Source of the DNA: an uncultured Anaerolineaceae bacterium
GTDB taxonomy: Bacteria; Chloroflexota; Anaerolineae; Anaerolineales; Anaerolineaceae
NCBI GenBank assembly: GCA_937890875.1
Contig: CALAEB010000076.1
Coordinates: 1 to 5,827 of the forward strand
Reading direction: 5' to 3'
DNA: 5,827 bases
In this document: in pieces, positions 5,465 through 5,827 of the stretch
How the letters are laid out: every line of letters begins with the position of its first letter
How positions within the stretch are numbered: the first letter of the stretch is position 1
Position numbers and translations under genes: made by a program
Notes under the pieces: generated by a model
What the model saw: the letters and a program-made list of their open reading frames with translations, nothing else
Told to the model about the DNA's origin: nothing
Databases searched by the model: none

Positions 5465-5582
5465 TAAAACTCAAATATTTTACTAGCAGATATCCATACG
5501 GCATTATCCACCAAAAAATCAAAGGGATCGCTCCTGTCCGGGAAGATCCAGACGGATGACTTTTTTTGTAAACGGTGTTGTT

Positions 5583-5606
5583 CAGCAAATTACGGTTTGC
5601 TGTTTT
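5583..5606 (+). terminator. Terminator-like hairpin in the leader of the transporter gene
   Basis: CAGCAAA (5583-5589), loop TTACGG, TTTGCTG (5596-5602) form a perfect 7-bp stem followed at once by TTTT. It lies between the predicted promoter and the start codon, 28 nt before the ATG. The stem is short and only moderately GC-rich and the U-tract has four U, so it may be a weak terminator, an attenuator or simply a leader hairpin. Confidence 0.45.
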
Positions 5607-5634
5607 AGTCAAAAACTCGATGGAGGAAAGAAGC

Positions 5635-5827
5635 ATGAAGAAGTTTTTCGCAGTATTGTTTGTTTTTGTGTTTTTCACGGCGCAGTTGGGCGTGTTTGCT
5701 GTCAGCGCGGCAGAAACCGGTGAAACACTGAAAATCGGGGTTGTCAGTCCGATTTCCGGTAACAGCGCGTTAGCGGGCAAGTATATTGTCAACGGTGTCA
5801 AATTACTTGAAAACACCCTGAATGAGG
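5635..5827 (+). CDS. ABC transporter periplasmic substrate-binding protein, Leu/Ile/Val-type (partial: first 64 residues)
   Basis: The ATG at 5635 follows a strong ribosome site, GGAGG (5622-5626), by 8 nt, and the frame stays open for 64 codons to the window edge. Residues 1-26 are a Sec signal peptide: MKK, a hydrophobic core FFAVLFVFVFFTAQLGVFA, and a probable cut after VSA or VSAA. There is no lipobox cysteine. The mature start, LKIGVVSPISGNSALAGKYI (32-51) followed by VNGVKLLENTLNE, matches the first beta-strand and helix of the Peripla_BP_6 (LivJ/LivK-like) family. These proteins deliver branched-chain amino acids, amides or various organic acids to an ABC permease; the rest of the transporter would be to the right. 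Being divergent from an IclR regulator of KDG catabolism, it may import a related acid, but the ligand cannot be told from this fragment. Confidence 0.85.
   Translation, partial: MKKFFAVLFVFVFFTAQLGVFAVSAAETGETLKIGVVSPISGNSALAGKYIVNGVKLLENTLNE

Noticed and set aside
5525..5567. Second terminator in the transporter leader (GGATC/GATCC arms before the T7 run at 5561-5567)
   Set aside because: The 5-bp stem is separated from the T-run by 11 nt, and the alternative foldings have bulges and only 3-bp helices.
5328..5816. Minus-strand frame of 162 codons across the divergent control region
   Set aside because: It is antisense to the substrate-binding protein start and crosses the strong plus-strand promoter and operator; no family resemblance.
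1..5827. CRISPR array, tRNA, rRNA, phage or toxin-antitoxin genes
   Set aside because: No regularly spaced repeats, cloverleaf or rRNA-like sequence, integrase, transposase or toxin-like small gene pair was seen on either strand.

Overview
The window holds part of a carbohydrate and sugar-acid utilisation region of a bacterium. Genes are dense, with coding GC near 50% and clearly AT-richer spacers. I cannot name the organism from this sequence. The Shine-Dalgarno sites (AGGA/GGAGG), sigma-70-like promoters, an intrinsic terminator and the families present (LacI, IclR, GH2, PfkB, KDPG aldolase, ABC substrate-binding protein) fit many fermentative or polysaccharide-degrading bacteria. Anaerobic PVC-type or Firmicutes-type lineages are guesses only.

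Layout, left to right. Positions 1-910 (minus) carry the N-terminal part of a GH2 beta-mannosidase cut by the window edge. Just upstream of it in the same transcription direction is a LacI-family repressor (935-1930, minus), 24 bp away, so the two form a probable regulator-enzyme unit. A roughly 700-bp non-coding stretch (1931-2628) follows. It holds the likely promoter and operator of the LacI unit, short direct and inverted repeats that look like a decayed dispersed intergenic repeat, and the intrinsic terminator of the next operon. Then come a 2-keto-3-deoxygluconate (KDG) kinase (2629-3651, minus) and a KDPG aldolase (3664-4314, minus), 12 bp apart. A 141-bp spacer with a long hairpin separates them from an IclR-family regulator (4456-5235, minus). 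A 399-bp divergent regulatory region (5236-5634) leads to the start of a Leu/Ile/Val-type ABC transporter substrate-binding protein (5635 to the window end, plus).

How the genes work together: KDG kinase and KDPG aldolase are the last two steps that turn KDG into pyruvate and glyceraldehyde-3-phosphate, the common end of hexuronate, pectin and alginate catabolism. The IclR regulator is placed like a KdgR-type local regulator of these two genes and probably of the divergent transporter. The transporter promoter is a well-formed TTGTAA-17-TATACT with an extended -10, and a 15-bp TGGAA-N5-TTCCA dyad resembling the known IclR box lies just downstream of its predicted start site. The LacI/beta-mannosidase unit is a separate module, probably for manno-oligosaccharides.

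Nothing here is clearly a new type of system. The parts most worth a second look are the divergent control region (three dyads around one promoter, then a 200-nt leader with a terminator-like hairpin), the 16-nt-arm hairpin between iclR and the aldolase gene, the repeat cluster at 2161-2472, and the non-canonical active-site positions of the aldolase.
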